DNA of 34,380 nucleotides, taken from positions 1 through 34,380 of the forward strand of contig CAJPLH010000003.1 of assembly GCA_905371275.1 (NCBI GenBank), read 5' to 3'. Origin of the DNA: Prevotellaceae bacterium (lineage in GTDB: Bacteria > Bacteroidota > Bacteroidia > Bacteroidales > Bacteroidaceae). The notes under the pieces are model-generated. The model saw only the letters and a program-made list of their open reading frames with translations, ran no database searches and was not told where the DNA came from. Each line of letters opens with the position of its first letter. The stretch's first letter is position 1. Position numbers and translations under genes: made by a program. Positions 7,874-17,060 of this stretch are shown here, one piece after another.

Positions 7874-8448
7874 GGACGTATCACGGTGACTTCAGAAGAA
7901 GCCGTGAGTTTGATGATAGAAGAAGCTGCTCCATTGTCGGGTTCATCGCGGCGAGAAGTGCAGACGTAATCGACTGCAGCGAGGATGTCGGGAGAAATGT
8001 CGGCAAAACAACGGGGAGCAGGTTCTCCACTAATGTTGGCCGAAGTGCTGACAACGGCTCGCTTCATGCGCATGCAGAGTTCTTTGCTAAACTCTTCTTG
8101 AGTGATGCGCAAGGCGGCACTGCCGTCTTCTGCGAGTAGATTAGGAGCAAGATGGCGCACGTTGTCGTAGATGATGGTGAGCGGACGTGTGGCACACTCT
8201 AGCAATTGCCATGCTACATCGGGAACATCGGGCACGTAGAAATCAACTTTGGCTTCGCTGTCTACCAAACTGATGAGGGCTTTGGCATCTTCTCGGTGCT
8301 TGATGGCATAGACTTTTGCCACGGCTTCTGGATTTGTGGCATCGCAACCGAGCCCCCAGATGGTGTCGGTGGGATAGAGGATGACGCCACCTTGGTGCAT
8401 CACGTCGATGGCTTGCTTTATGTCTTGTCGTTGTTCGTGAGTGAGCAT
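7870..8448 (-). CDS. tsaC: L-threonylcarbamoyladenylate synthase (Sua5/YciO/YrdC family)
   Basis: Makes threonylcarbamoyl-AMP from threonine, bicarbonate and ATP for the t6A37 modification of ANN-decoding tRNAs. The 192-residue protein is a single YrdC domain with VILYPTDTIWGLGCDATN (residues 18-35), AKVYAIKHREDAKALISLV, the ATP-site segment RPLTIIYDNVRHLAPNLLAE, AALRIT, and VVSTSANISGEPAPRCFADI. It lacks the extra Sua5 C-terminal domain, so the TsaC form is the better call. The stop codon is the first CTAG unit of the downstream repeat array. It lies 95 bases after the acyltransferase stop, with no clear terminator or promoter in that gap. Confidence 0.95.
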   Translation of the reverse strand: MLTHEQRQDIKQAIDVMHQGGVILYPTDTIWGLGCDATNPEAVAKVYAIKHREDAKALISLVDSEAKVDFYVPDVPDVAWQLLECATRPLTIIYDNVRHLAPNLLAEDGSAALRITQEEFSKELCMRMKRAVVSTSANISGEPAPRCFADISPDILAAVDYVCTSRRDEPDNGAASSIIKLTASSEVTVIRP

Positions 8449-8543
8449 AATATCTTGTTTTTAAGAATAACTTATAGAGTCTTTGGGGGAGACAAAGATC
8501 CTAGATTGTCTGTCTACTGGGTGGATGCTTGACAATACGAGGT

Positions 8544-9680
8544 TCAAGATGGTGGTGATTGTCGGCTTTGTTTCCACCACGTGCGCAATGCGAGGTCAAT
8601 GCGTGCAAGGATATAGGCAAAGGTGATAAAAAGAATAATGCTCTCCATCAGTGCCACGACATCGTTTTGTGCAGCGGCTTGGGCGGCTCGGGGTAATACT
8701 TCTTCACGAATGATGGGATGATACACAAAAAGTGCAGACGAATAGAAGCCGATGTGCTCCCAACCGAGTCGCCAGATGGGACGCTGAAATATGACGGTCA
8801 ACGGCACAATTGCCATGATGGCGAAGACAGGTGAAAAAAGCCAAAAGATGAAATGGAATGCTGAGTAATAGAGCAAAACAACACCGAGAATGCATGTTAG
8901 AATGGCTATGATGTTTCGCAGTCTATTTGGACAGGCTTTATTCCACTGTGCAAGTATATCTCTCCCACTCTCGCGTGCTGTGCTAATACCAATGGCAAAG
9001 GGAAGGAGATGTCCGAATGCAGAAACACGGATATAACGTAACAGTGAACTTTGGCTGATGCTTAGCTGTAGGTGTGCATTGTTTGCCCACCACATGACCA
9101 CTAGACTCAACACTACGAGTCTCCATAGAAAGAGGGGATTTTTCCACCGGTAAAGCACCAAACGATAGAGGATGTAGAATTGCAACATCAATGAAAAGAA
9201 CCACCAAGGACCATAGAGAAGGGTGTCAAACTTAAAGAAGTTGCCAAGAAAGGCGAAAGTGAGCCACGGATTGCTGTCTTTGAGTTGCAGGGTGAAGGTT
9301 TTCCAATCAATGAGAAAGAAGAAGGCGACTACAAATCCTGGTAGCATCAATCCCCACAACTTATTCATGTGTTGCCAAATGAAGGATGGGATGGGAGGAA
9401 TCGATGAGGAACTTTTTTCATATTTCATCACTAACCCATATCCACTGAGGAAGAGGAAGATGGATACACCATAATGACCGAAGTGAGAAATCAATGCTGA
9501 AATGATGCTCCAAACGTCGTGACTATGATGAAACTCATAGACAACACGATATATGTTGCGCGCTGAAAACTCAAACTCATTTTCAGCAACGGCTCTTGGC
9601 AACAGGTGCAAGAGATTGTGCAACATGATGCTCAAAATAGCGATGCCTTTCAGCAGATGATTATCGGACTTGGTGAGCAT
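8544..9680 (-). CDS. Membrane acyltransferase family 3 protein (OafA/YrhL-like)
   Basis: A 378-residue integral membrane protein with about ten hydrophobic helices. It opens with NHLLKGIAILSIMLHNLLHL; this early helix ends in the conserved histidine region of acyltransferase-3 proteins. Next comes HFGHYGVSIFLFLSGYGLVM, matching the family's 'GV.lFFvlSGfl' segment. The later helices end with FYSSALFVYHPIIRE, resembling the family's terminal 'YliH.pi' motif. Such enzymes usually O-acylate cell-surface sugars, but the substrate cannot be read from the sequence. It follows the sulfatase-fold gene by 44 bases on the same strand, suggesting that both modify the same envelope polymer. Confidence 0.85.
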   Translation of the reverse strand: MLTKSDNHLLKGIAILSIMLHNLLHLLPRAVAENEFEFSARNIYRVVYEFHHSHDVWSIISALISHFGHYGVSIFLFLSGYGLVMKYEKSSSSIPPIPSFIWQHMNKLWGLMLPGFVVAFFFLIDWKTFTLQLKDSNPWLTFAFLGNFFKFDTLLYGPWWFFSLMLQFYILYRLVLYRWKNPLFLWRLVVLSLVVMWWANNAHLQLSISQSSLLRYIRVSAFGHLLPFAIGISTARESGRDILAQWNKACPNRLRNIIAILTCILGVVLLYYSAFHFIFWLFSPVFAIMAIVPLTVIFQRPIWRLGWEHIGFYSSALFVYHPIIREEVLPRAAQAAAQNDVVALMESIILFITFAYILARIDLALRTWWKQSRQSPPS

Positions 9681-9724
9681 TTGACAAGAAAAAACAATGG
9701 TGAAGTGAGTGAAAGTGTGAACTA

Positions 9725-11659
9725 CTAGAACTCAGTGGACTTTTGTCGCTGCAAGGCAGCATCATAGTCTATTTTGTCGCGCAAGAGTCTGCGCTGTGGT
9801 TGAAATTTGGGTGAGAGGGGGTCGCGCTGCGGTTGGTAATATGGTGTGGAGATTCCTGAGATACCAAGCAGCAGATGGGGCAAATCATCGTGCGAGAAGG
9901 GACGATGCTTTGCAGACTGAATTTGCGCAAAGAGGTCAGGATGTCGCTGTCGGAACTTATGACTTCCCCATATCATAAAGGGAACTTCATACTCGTTTCT
10001 AATCACTGTGGCTGATGGTTGTTCATCGTGGATTCGCCCGTAGGCATTGACACCAGCGTCATAGACTTCTTCACCGTGATCGGAAAAATAGATGACTAAA
10101 GCATCTTGTTGCGCGAAATGGAGCAAGATGCGATCCACAACTTCATCGTTCCAACGTGTTGCATTGTCGTAGTGTGCAACGATGTCGCGTTGCGTGTTGT
10201 TCAAATCACTGCGTGGAATATCTTGCGCAGTGAAAGCGTTTTTGTCGGACGGATAGCGGTATTTATACTCCATATGCTGTCCCCAAAGATGAAATAGATA
10301 GAGATTGCGCTGTCCAGATTCAAAACCTTTCAACAAGGTGAGAATTGTGCCATCGTTTTTACTTCGAAAACGATTGCGAAAATCAAAACATTGGGCTTCG
10401 ATGTGCGCATCGTTCAAAAAGAATGATCCATTGAAATCGATGCTTCCTTGTGAGGCTGTGTGGAAGAATTGATTAGAAAGAAAAGCTACGCGATAACCCG
10501 ACTGTTTGAACAAAGCAGGAAAAAGTATGCCATCTGTCCATCTTCCTCCTTCATCGGAACTATGGGTGGAGAGAAAAGCACGGAATGCATTGCTTGTGAT
10601 GTTCCAAGGACTGATGACGTCATCAAAAACAACCAATTCTCCGCGTTTGGCACGTTCGCTTAGACGTGGAGTTGTGGGCAAGGGATAACCATAAAGCGCA
10701 GAATGATGTTTATTGTAACTTTCTCCCACAATGAGGACGATGTTTGGACAACTGTCTGTTGCAATCTCCGTTTTAGGCAAATGTTGCATACGCGCTATCA
10801 AAGCATCAGTTTCGTGAGCGGCAATCTTTACGAGATGAATGGCTTGAAAACAACGATAATATGGGGAGAAAAACTCTGATTCGGCGATGTTTTCTGCGCA
10901 TTCACTATGCCTGTTGGAAAGAAATTGGAACATCTTATACTGATGATTGCACCACGGCACAAAAAGGGCACACAATATAATTCCAATAAGGTATGCACCA
11001 ACGTGTTGGTTTGAATTGCGCCTTAACTTTTTTCGCTGCAACGAGGAATCATCTACTAAAGTGTTAAGCGTTATTACGTTTTTCCTCCAAATGATTCGTT
11101 TAATGTTACAGATGATCCGTTTGACGCAGTGTTGCGCTTTGGCTTTTTTCCAAAACTCCAGTAGGAAACTCAACAGTAGTAATGCACTAGTAGAAAAAAG
11201 GACGTTCCAAAAGATATTATTGGAAAACATACCTTCTACAAATTCACTCGACTCTGCAGGGGAGGTTTCAAGTAATAGATGAACCACAGTGGGAGAGATG
11301 CAGAGATGGAAACGCTCAAAAAGGAAGATTTCGATAGTCCACAACGCAAAAGCAGAAAAGTAGATGATACTTTTTAGCATTGGCCGCAAAAACACGCTCA
11401 ATCGTCGTGGAGAGAAATATGCCGATATATCAACGAGAAGAGCTAGAAGATAGCAATCGAAGAGGGCGACCATAGTGTAATACCACCAATGGTGACTAGG
11501 ACGTCCTGTGATGCAGGCATTACTCAAAAACAAGACCATCAATAGACTCACCAATGCGTGTTCTCGCTGCAAAGGATGAACAATGAAGCGAATGAAACGA
11601 ACGAAAGATGAACAAATGAATGGCATAAAGAGGGGATTGAGCAAGTAAGTAGGCTGCAT
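9725..11659 (-). CDS. Sulfatase-fold phosphoethanolamine transferase-like membrane enzyme (EptA/LTA synthase type)
   Basis: A 644-residue protein with an N-terminal membrane region (about five hydrophobic segments within the first 240 residues) and a periplasmic alkaline-phosphatase-fold domain. The metal and nucleophile sites are visible: NIVLIVGES (Glu313), WNITSNAF (nucleophile Thr355) and YFSDHGEEVYD (Asp527, His528). HLWGQHMEYKYRYP is the family's 'H..GsH..y..RyP' motif. This pattern fits phosphoethanolamine transferases acting on lipid A or other surface glycans. Between the last two helices lies an unusually long Lys/Arg-rich loop of about 45 residues. The frame extends to a TTG at 11683, but ATG 11659 suits the promoter at 11731-11761. 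It is followed closely by an acyltransferase gene. The transferred group and acceptor are inference. Confidence 0.88.
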   Translation of the reverse strand: MQPTYLLNPLFMPFICSSFVRFIRFIVHPLQREHALVSLLMVLFLSNACITGRPSHHWWYYTMVALFDCYLLALLVDISAYFSPRRLSVFLRPMLKSIIYFSAFALWTIEIFLFERFHLCISPTVVHLLLETSPAESSEFVEGMFSNNIFWNVLFSTSALLLLSFLLEFWKKAKAQHCVKRIICNIKRIIWRKNVITLNTLVDDSSLQRKKLRRNSNQHVGAYLIGIILCALFVPWCNHQYKMFQFLSNRHSECAENIAESEFFSPYYRCFQAIHLVKIAAHETDALIARMQHLPKTEIATDSCPNIVLIVGESYNKHHSALYGYPLPTTPRLSERAKRGELVVFDDVISPWNITSNAFRAFLSTHSSDEGGRWTDGILFPALFKQSGYRVAFLSNQFFHTASQGSIDFNGSFFLNDAHIEAQCFDFRNRFRSKNDGTILTLLKGFESGQRNLYLFHLWGQHMEYKYRYPSDKNAFTAQDIPRSDLNNTQRDIVAHYDNATRWNDEVVDRILLHFAQQDALVIYFSDHGEEVYDAGVNAYGRIHDEQPSATVIRNEYEVPFMIWGSHKFRQRHPDLFAQIQSAKHRPFSHDDLPHLLLGISGISTPYYQPQRDPLSPKFQPQRRLLRDKIDYDAALQRQKSTEF

Positions 11660-11730
11660 TGGGTCTAATCTAGCGTTTACCAAGAGATAGAGCTACCTTA
11701 GACGGAAGAAATGTAGCCTTAACCTTACCG

Positions 11731-11761
11731 CAAATTTACCATTTTTTGAGGGGGTATGCAA
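11731..11761 (-). promoter_or_regulatory. Promoter of the sulfatase-fold gene
   Basis: On the minus strand TTG (11759-11761), a 20-base spacer and TAAATTTG (11731-11738) match the Bacteroidetes consensus. The start would be near 11724, giving a leader of about 65 bases to the ATG at 11659. Confidence 0.65.
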
Positions 11762-11833
11762 GATTTCCTCTTGTTTTATGCTCTAAGATGGTGTCAAGTC
11801 TTTGTTCTTGTGAGGCGAATGCAATCTTCTGCG

Positions 11834-12667
11834 CTATCTTTGACTGATGGTGACTTGTGGGAATGGGAACGCAATACCAGCTTCATTGAAAGTTTGGAAG
11901 ACCTTGAGGTTGAAGCCATGGGTGACGGTGAAAACGTCGGAGGTTTTCACCCAAGCGCGCACCATAATGTCTACACTGCTTGCGTTGAGCGCAACGACTC
12001 CCACATAGACATTTTGTTCGTGAAGCACCAGTTCATCAGCTTGCAACAATTCTTTAAGTAGGACAATGGCTTTCTCCACATCACTGGCGTAATCAATACC
12101 AAACGTCCATTGCAATTGACGTGTTTCTTGCGCTGTGGGATTGATGATGACTCCACTGCTCAAAGCTCCATTGGGGATGAAGATGACTTTATTCTCAATG
12201 GTGGTGATGACGGTGTGGAAAAGACTGACGCTTTTGACCGTACCTTCCACATTCTGCGCCTGGATGTAGTCTCCGATACCAAAAGGTTTGGTGACAACAA
12301 TGATGACTCCACCGGCGAGATTCTGTAATTGTCCGCTCAATGCCATACCTACAGCGAGACCCATCGAAGCTAACACGGCTGCTAGACTGACACTTTTCAC
12401 ACCTAAGATGCTGATGATGGCGATGCCAACTGCAATATATAATAGTGCAATGACAATGGAGTTGATGAGGGATACCGCTACACCTCCCAAATGGCGGCGA
12501 TTCATAATGTTTTTGATCAACTTGGCTATTCCGTTGATGACCCATCGCGCAACAAAGAAAAAGATGAGTGCAAGCAACACGCGGATGCCGAAATTGATGA
12601 GGCCATCTTTCCAGTTGTCGAGCAAGGACAAGAATTTGTGTTCATTGATATGTATAGGTTTTGCCAT
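11834..12667 (-). CDS. Small-conductance mechanosensitive channel, MscS family
   Basis: An inner-membrane tension-gated channel that releases solutes on hypo-osmotic shock. From ATG 12667 it is 277 residues long, close to E. coli MscS. After a short N-terminus come three hydrophobic helices. TM3 reads SLAAVLASMGLAVGMALSGQ with the glycine/alanine packing pattern of the MscS pore, followed by LQNLAGGVIIVVTKPFGIGDYI, the beta-domain entry. IFIPNGALSSGVIIN is the conserved 'iPN..l....I.N' segment. The frame is open up to a GTG at 12787 and has another ATG at 12748. The GTG lies just outside a terminator-like hairpin and the extra 40 residues do not look like MscS, so 12667 is preferred. Confidence 0.9.
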   Translation of the reverse strand: MAKPIHINEHKFLSLLDNWKDGLINFGIRVLLALIFFFVARWVINGIAKLIKNIMNRRHLGGVAVSLINSIVIALLYIAVGIAIISILGVKSVSLAAVLASMGLAVGMALSGQLQNLAGGVIIVVTKPFGIGDYIQAQNVEGTVKSVSLFHTVITTIENKVIFIPNGALSSGVIINPTAQETRQLQWTFGIDYASDVEKAIVLLKELLQADELVLHEQNVYVGVVALNASSVDIMVRAWVKTSDVFTVTHGFNLKVFQTFNEAGIAFPFPQVTISQR

Positions 12668-12787
12668 TCCAGAAACAATTTCCTTTGTAGGATTATCTTT
12701 GCTGGTGACAAGCATTAAGTAACGAAAGACGAGGGAGGGGAAATTCATTGTGGTTATATTTGAATGAGAAATAAAATGCAAAATCAC

Positions 12788-12823
12788 CCATCTATGTTGG
12801 GAACATAGATAGGCGATTATCGC
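12788..12823 (-). terminator. Hairpin downstream of the OmpA-domain gene
   Basis: A 9-bp stem ATCTATGTT/AACATAGAT (12790-12798 with 12802-12810) closes a GGG loop, next to the 11-base palindrome GCGATTATCGC (12813-12823). In the minus direction it is followed by GATTTTGCATTTTATTTC, which is T-rich but not a clean T tract. It probably ends the outer-membrane transcription unit. Confidence 0.55.
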
Positions 12824-12833
12824 TATTAAGATA

Positions 12834-13865
12834 CTACTTTTTTAAAGAGATGTCTACTCTTCGTGCTACTTGCGCTCCTACATCAGATTGATTGATGGCA
12901 TATTGTTCAAGTTGAACACGATGAGCGGCAATACCGTGCTGCAACAAATACTGTTGTACCGTTTGTTGACGCTTTTGAGCAAGTCTGATATTGAAACTTT
13001 TACGTCCTTCGGGGGATGCATAACCGCGAAGCACTACACTTACTTGAGGATAGGTGTTTAAGAAGTTCAAAGTTTCAGCAAGTTTCTGCTTTGCATCTGC
13101 ACCAAGACGTTCACTGCTTACACTAAAAAAGACTGAGCGTTCAAAATCTGCAGGAATCAGCACTCTTTCAGCAGCTTTATTCACAACACTGGAACCAAGA
13201 GAGCTCGCATATTCCAAACTGGGTTTCTCTTGGATAATGGTCAAATTCGGAGAAATCGTTTGCAAATGAGAAGCAACTGTTATGGTATCTGCAACGGAAC
13301 TATTTTGCAATGCCGCTATCTGCGCTTGCAAAACCTTGATTTGATGCACCAAACTATCATCACGTGTTGCATTAACAGGCAAAGGAATGGAAACTATAGC
13401 TGCAGTATTTCGCTTTGCTTCGGGACGTCTATTGAGCTGTTGCAATATCACTGATTGTTGATAAAGTATTTGTTGCAAAACAGGAGTGAGGTCTTGCTGA
13501 GGAGTGCGCTGAGTTTCCACTAATTGTTGAACAGTACGTTCCAATTGTGACAAGCGCATTGCCACTGAAGATTCTTGCGAAATCGTTTTTACGGAAATAG
13601 GTTGAGGATTTGCTAATCCCTCTACCAACAATTGCGTACGAAGCCAATTTTGAAGTTCAGCACTATGTTGTGGATTCAATTGCTGCTGAAGTTGCACCAT
13701 TTTAATCAGTGATGCCACTAATTGTTCTTCGTCAACAACCAAAAGACTATCGCTCACCAACTGAACTCTAGGTGCTACCGACACTTTTGTTGTGTCGGCA
13801 GCATTACCTATTTGCGGAATCAATGCAAGCACACTCCAAAGGAAATAATAGATAATTCTTTTCAT
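12834..13865 (-). CDS. OmpA-domain envelope protein with coiled-coil spacer
   Basis: A 343-residue secreted protein. The signal peptide MKRIIYYFLWSVLALIPQIGNA is cut near residue 22. Residues 45-150 and 170-190 are Gln/Leu-rich and likely coiled coil (for example LQQILYQQSVILQQL). Residues about 240-343 are an OmpA-type peptidoglycan-binding domain, with VFFSVSSERLGADAKQKL, LRGYASPEGRKSFNIRLAQKR and the closing RRVDISL arginine. GYASPEG, in place of the proteobacterial GHTD, is usual in Bacteroidetes OmpA domains. It has no beta-barrel of its own. It lies 36 bases after a barrel protein that ends in a similar Gln-rich coiled coil, so the two probably act as one outer-membrane/peptidoglycan tether. 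Confidence 0.9.
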   Translation of the reverse strand: MKRIIYYFLWSVLALIPQIGNAADTTKVSVAPRVQLVSDSLLVVDEEQLVASLIKMVQLQQQLNPQHSAELQNWLRTQLLVEGLANPQPISVKTISQESSVAMRLSQLERTVQQLVETQRTPQQDLTPVLQQILYQQSVILQQLNRRPEAKRNTAAIVSIPLPVNATRDDSLVHQIKVLQAQIAALQNSSVADTITVASHLQTISPNLTIIQEKPSLEYASSLGSSVVNKAAERVLIPADFERSVFFSVSSERLGADAKQKLAETLNFLNTYPQVSVVLRGYASPEGRKSFNIRLAQKRQQTVQQYLLQHGIAAHRVQLEQYAINQSDVGAQVARRVDISLKK

Positions 13866-13901
13866 AAACGAGAATTATAAGAGATTATACCCAGGAGGTG
13901 A

Positions 13902-15797
13902 TTATTGAGCAGTCTTAGAAGGTGCTGCTGGTGTGGACGTTGCAGGAGTGTCCGCTGCAGAATTAACAGGAGTAGTCGAGTTTGCAGGAGCAACTGTTAC
14001 TTCTGTGGAAGTAGGTGCTACTTCTACCTTCTGCACTTTGCTTTGCTGAAGCACTTGTTGCTGCAATTGCTGAATTTGTTTCTGCAACTGCTGAATTTGC
14101 TGTTGATAATTCACCTCCTTACCAGTCTTCACGTTAGTGTTTTTAGGCTGCTGGGATTGTACTTGCGGGATCACTTGTTGAGGAACAGTACCATTGCGCA
14201 ACGCTAAGATGAGGAGAATCTTGTCGAAATCGGACATCGAGTTAAACGAAGCGTTGGTTTGCACTTGGTTTTGCTGCGTTGCTTGAAGCACTCGCTGAAC
14301 AATACGAGACAATTGTTCCTCGGTGAGCACCGTAAGACGGCTTGTAGAAGTCAGAACTGGTGTTTTAACAGATACCGTGTCTGCAACGGTTTGAACTTCA
14401 TTGTTGGTGTCCACTGTTGAAATGCTTTGGGCTACAACTTCTTCTTTATTCGTCTTCACGACGTCAGCAGACTCTGTAGCCGTTGTATTAGTCGTTGCCT
14501 TTGATTCTTGAGACTTTTGTTGCAATGATTCCTTCACTAACACACGTTGGCGCTCAGCTTCAATCATTCTTTGGTAAACGGCACTACCATTCTTGGCTTT
14601 CAATCCCAAGTTGAAGCGAAGACCAAAACGATACATCCAATTGACATTGATGGAAGAAGGACTGCTAGCATCTGTAAGTTTAGGATTGTCTTGTTCCATG
14701 AGCATAGCTTCAGCAGAACCAAAAGCACTTACCACGCGATGCAAGGGTACTTCGAGACCACCACCACCAAGTGCGAACCAACCACTTTTGGCTTTGACGA
14801 AACGAGGATCATTGTTTGAGTACTTGTCATCAACATTCAGATAACCTGCACCGAGAGAAAGATAGGGGGTTACACCACGAGGAACATTGAGACGTGTGAT
14901 GAGATTACCACCATAAATATTGAGTCCTCCATTCAACTTAGTGCTAAGAGCACCAGGGGTGTTGGTAGCACGATAGTAAAAACCGCGTACTCCTACGAGA
15001 GTAGTGAAATCTACTCCAGCAGAAACTCCGACTAACCAAGAATCTCCAAAGTTAGAATTCTCACGGAAATTAAGATATGCAGCAGAAGGTTCTACAACAA
15101 AACGCAATCCACGGAAACCTCCACTGAAAGTTTGACGATAGGCACGACTCACTTCATCTTTTGCGGCAGGTGCACCACCAAGATAGAAATCAAGTGAGGC
15201 TAATGCACTCCAATTTTGCAGAGTCTTATTGCTTTCTGTTGCAGTATATGGACTATTGGGTGAAGCATTGAAGAACAAATTGCGTGCTTCTAAAGAAAAG
15301 GCAACGCGAGGAGTGAAATTGATTTTCAAACCTGCACCAACATTTCCATAAAGTTGCTCTTCGTGCACACGACGTCCTGCTTGGACAACATCATCATAAT
15401 GGAATTTGAGCACCCCAGCACCACCGATTACATAAGGGGTAAGACGAGCATTGTTCCACAAATTCAACTTGAGATCGCCGCCCATTCTTTCATAAGTTAT
15501 TGCGGAGTTCTCTAATTTATTTGCAAATTCATTGGCAACATTCCAACGAGCACCTTGCAATTTTCCTTTGAGGTCGAAGCTACGCTCATAGTTGGCACGA
15601 AGTTCCAAGATGGGTCCGAAACCAAAACCCACGCGAGCTCCATAAAATGCAGAATTACCCACATTGAGTTGGTTGTTCCAGAAGGTGTATCCAGCAGTAG
15701 GACTGACAATTACACTTACATCGCTCACTTGAGCTTGAGTGTGAAGCGGGCTTATCAAGGCTAGTGCAGCCAATGCGCTGAGAATAGTTTTTTTCAT
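13902..15797 (-). CDS. Outer-membrane protein with two beta-barrel domains and a Gln-rich coiled-coil tail
   Basis: A 631-residue protein. The signal peptide MKKTILSALAALALISPLHTQA is cut at about residue 22. Residues about 28-207 form an 8-strand-like barrel (VSPTAGYTFWNN..., ...ASLDFYLGG). Residues about 230-400 form a second related barrel (LRFVVEPSAAYLNF..., ...RFGLRFNLGLK). The remainder is non-barrel: a charged helix (405-425), a Ser/Thr/Val-rich stretch, a LTEEQLSRIVQRVLQ helix, and a poly-Gln coiled coil at 560-590 (QQQIQQLQKQIQQLQQQVLQ), then a Pro/Thr/Ala-rich end. It lacks an OmpA peptidoglycan-binding domain, which the next gene supplies. No clean promoter is visible in the 36 bases after prfA. 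Membrane topology is inferred from strand periodicity. Confidence 0.85.
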   Translation of the reverse strand: MKKTILSALAALALISPLHTQAQVSDVSVIVSPTAGYTFWNNQLNVGNSAFYGARVGFGFGPILELRANYERSFDLKGKLQGARWNVANEFANKLENSAITYERMGGDLKLNLWNNARLTPYVIGGAGVLKFHYDDVVQAGRRVHEEQLYGNVGAGLKINFTPRVAFSLEARNLFFNASPNSPYTATESNKTLQNWSALASLDFYLGGAPAAKDEVSRAYRQTFSGGFRGLRFVVEPSAAYLNFRENSNFGDSWLVGVSAGVDFTTLVGVRGFYYRATNTPGALSTKLNGGLNIYGGNLITRLNVPRGVTPYLSLGAGYLNVDDKYSNNDPRFVKAKSGWFALGGGGLEVPLHRVVSAFGSAEAMLMEQDNPKLTDASSPSSINVNWMYRFGLRFNLGLKAKNGSAVYQRMIEAERQRVLVKESLQQKSQESKATTNTTATESADVVKTNKEEVVAQSISTVDTNNEVQTVADTVSVKTPVLTSTSRLTVLTEEQLSRIVQRVLQATQQNQVQTNASFNSMSDFDKILLILALRNGTVPQQVIPQVQSQQPKNTNVKTGKEVNYQQQIQQLQKQIQQLQQQVLQQSKVQKVEVAPTSTEVTVAPANSTTPVNSAADTPATSTPAAPSKTAQ

Positions 15798-15833
15798 TTC
15801 AAATATTCCTGATTGTGTTAATAAAATAATGAT

Positions 15834-16946
15834 TTATAGTTCGCTATCTTTTAGACGCTCTGCATTTTCAGCAACAATGAGATGATCGATGCAGTCCTGG
15901 ATGTCACCATCCATAAACGCAGATAGGTTGTAAATAGTATAATTGATGCGGTGATCTGTGATTCGACCTTGAGGGTAGTTGTAAGTGCGAATCTTTGCAG
16001 AACGGTCACCAGTTGAAACCAAAGTTTTACGACGAGAAGCGATATCATCTACATATTTCTGATGCTCTTTGTCGTAAATAAAGGTGCGCAAGCGTGCCAA
16101 AGCACGTTCCTTATTCTTGGGTTGGTCGCGAGTTTCAGTACATTCGATGAGAATCTCTTCCACAACGCCGGTATTGGGATTCTTCCAATTATAGCGCAAA
16201 CGAACCCCAGACTCCACCTTATTGACGTTCTGTCCACCAGCACCAGAGGAACGGAAAGTATCCCATTTAATTTCCCCTTCATTGATGACAACATCAAAGG
16301 CTTCGGCTTCGGGAAGCACAGCCACCGTTGCAGCAGAAGTGTGCACACGACCTTGCGTTTCTGTTGCAGGCACACGTTGCACACGATGCACGCCACTTTC
16401 ATATTTCAACGTACCATAGACATCAGCACCAGTAACAGAGCATACGATTTCTTTATATCCACCAGCAGCTCCATCAGAGAAACTTGATACTTCTAGCTTC
16501 CATCCCTTTGTTTCGCAATACTTGCTGTACATTCGGAAAAGGTCGCCAGCAAAAAGTGCAGCTTCATCACCACCTGTACCACCACGAATTTCCAGAATTG
16601 CATTCTTTGCATCCTCTGGATCCTTAGGCACCAACATCAGTTTGATTTCTTCTTCCAACGTAGGGATACGCTCTTCACACGCAGACACTTCTTCACGCGC
16701 CATTTCCTTCATCTCTGCATCATCTTCTGTCATTAGAATACTCTTGCTTTCTGCAAGATTTCCAAGAAGATTAGCATATTCTTGACGCGCCTTCATCAGG
16801 TCTTCAAGATCCTTATATTCTTTCGTCAGACGCACATAGCGCTGTTGATCTGCTATGACAGCAGGGTCGGTGATTAGTGTCGAAACTTCATCGAAACGCG
16901 CGACAAGTCCGTCGAGCTTTTCAAGAAGCGTTGTTGTTTCTGCCAT
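15834..16946 (-). CDS. prfA: Peptide chain release factor 1
   Basis: Recognises UAA and UAG in the ribosomal A site and triggers peptide release. From ATG 16946 the protein has 370 residues, within the normal range. The RF1 anticodon tripeptide PAT is at residues 193-195 (RVPATETQGRVHTSAATVAV), which separates it from RF2 with SPF. The catalytic GGQ is at 237-239 (FRSSGAGGQNVNKVESGVRL). The C-terminal helix region with RDQPKNKERALARLR is also conserved. The frame can be extended seven residues to a TTG, but the ATG is preferred. It lies downstream of purM on the same strand with a 114-base gap, a common Bacteroidales arrangement. Confidence 0.97.
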   Translation of the reverse strand: MAETTTLLEKLDGLVARFDEVSTLITDPAVIADQQRYVRLTKEYKDLEDLMKARQEYANLLGNLAESKSILMTEDDAEMKEMAREEVSACEERIPTLEEEIKLMLVPKDPEDAKNAILEIRGGTGGDEAALFAGDLFRMYSKYCETKGWKLEVSSFSDGAAGGYKEIVCSVTGADVYGTLKYESGVHRVQRVPATETQGRVHTSAATVAVLPEAEAFDVVINEGEIKWDTFRSSGAGGQNVNKVESGVRLRYNWKNPNTGVVEEILIECTETRDQPKNKERALARLRTFIYDKEHQKYVDDIASRRKTLVSTGDRSAKIRTYNYPQGRITDHRINYTIYNLSAFMDGDIQDCIDHLIVAENAERLKDSEL

Positions 16947-17060
16947 ATAATGATGGTTGATTTTCAAATAAAATGGAAATACATTTTGCGCCTATTACAA
17001 AGAAAAGACATAGATAGAGAGCATCGGACGCAAGAAAGAATGCTTTCCAGAGAAAACTTA

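Noticed and set aside
8449..8543. Terminator or promoter between the acyltransferase and tsaC
   Set aside because: Only 5-6 bp stems (CTTTG/CAAAG, ATTGTC/GACAAT) and no TAnnTTTG box; too weak to call.
12668..12787. N-terminal extension of the MscS gene from a GTG at 12787
   Set aside because: The GTG abuts the terminator-like hairpin and the extra 40 residues do not resemble MscS; ATG 12667 gives the usual length.
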